The notes beneath the pieces were generated by a model, which did not search any database, was not told where the DNA came from, and saw only the letters and a program-made list of their open reading frames with translations. From Baffinella frigidus (Eukaryota; Cryptophyceae; Cryptomonadales; Baffinellaceae), in contig MU646308.1 of assembly GCA_026770585.1 (NCBI GenBank), positions 571,189 through 583,749 of the forward strand: DNA of 12,561 bases. Reading direction: 5' to 3'. Shown here piece after piece: positions 12,462-12,561 of the stretch. The stretch's first letter is position 1. The number at the start of each line of letters is the position of its first letter. Both the position numbers and the translations under genes were made by a program.

Positions 12462-12560
12462 GAACTTCTAGATGGACTCTTTTGGACATGTAGTGTTTTA
12501 AATTCAAATTTTGCAGTACAAAATGGTGTTTACTAATAATTACGGTCCATCTAGAAGTTC
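12462..12560. mobile_element. Inverted repeat with 16-bp ends at window edge
   Basis: GAACTTCTAGATGGAC (12462-12477) and its exact complement (12545-12560) flank 67 bp of A+T-rich DNA without a gene. The right side is cut by the end of the window, so the element could be larger. Confidence 0.6.
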
Positions 12561-12561
12561 T

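Overview
The window looks like nuclear DNA of a eukaryotic microalga or other protist, from a repeat-rich subtelomeric or otherwise accessory region. Evidence: many blocks of 7-bp telomere-like repeats (TTTAGGG class with TTTGGGG, TTAAGGG and TTTCGGG variants), long pyrimidine tracts ending in AG that look like 3' splice sites, coding information only in short exon-like pieces, and many short palindromic elements without transposase genes. No bacterial operon, rRNA or tRNA was recognised. The species cannot be fixed from this sequence: TTTAGGG-type telomeres occur in plants and in several algal and alveolate groups.

Layout. 1-1365: telomere-like arrays (C-rich strand on +) around three back-to-back inverted repeats (532-840) and a long CT tract. 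1366-2470: duplicated spacer modules and a long foldback element (about 1775-2464) carrying a 196-bp MITE inserted at a TA. 2560-3440: a composite satellite alternating CCCTAAA arrays with a conserved block, interrupted by an inverted repeat. 3441-4300: spacer with a 200-bp MITE-like palindrome. 4310-5960: a decayed tandem array of 5' fragments of a RING-finger exon and its pyrimidine-rich 3' splice site. 5968-7468: the one complete RING-H2 domain, split into two exons that join in phase across a 1286-bp intron loaded with MITEs. 7749-9366: a dense cluster of three MITE families plus a 56-codon ORF. 9779-10160: telomere-like array now with the G-rich strand on +. 10617-12160: minus-strand exon-like module (AGDDVLKAIGT motif) with six or more decayed copies, microsatellites, a 33-bp coding-like repeat, a heptamer minisatellite and two 145-bp MITEs. 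12183-12561: dispersed repeats and a final inverted repeat.

The recognisable gene product is the C-terminal part of a RING-H2 protein, probably an E3 ubiquitin ligase. Everything else is mobile or repetitive DNA. The most informative points are comparisons internal to the window: filled and empty insertion sites (TA and AAT duplications), two related elements whose hairpin cores differ in sequence but stay self-complementary, a MITE present at the same position of two paralogous modules in opposite orientation, and the same pattern of amplified decayed acceptor-plus-exon fragments 5' of an intact exon on both strands.
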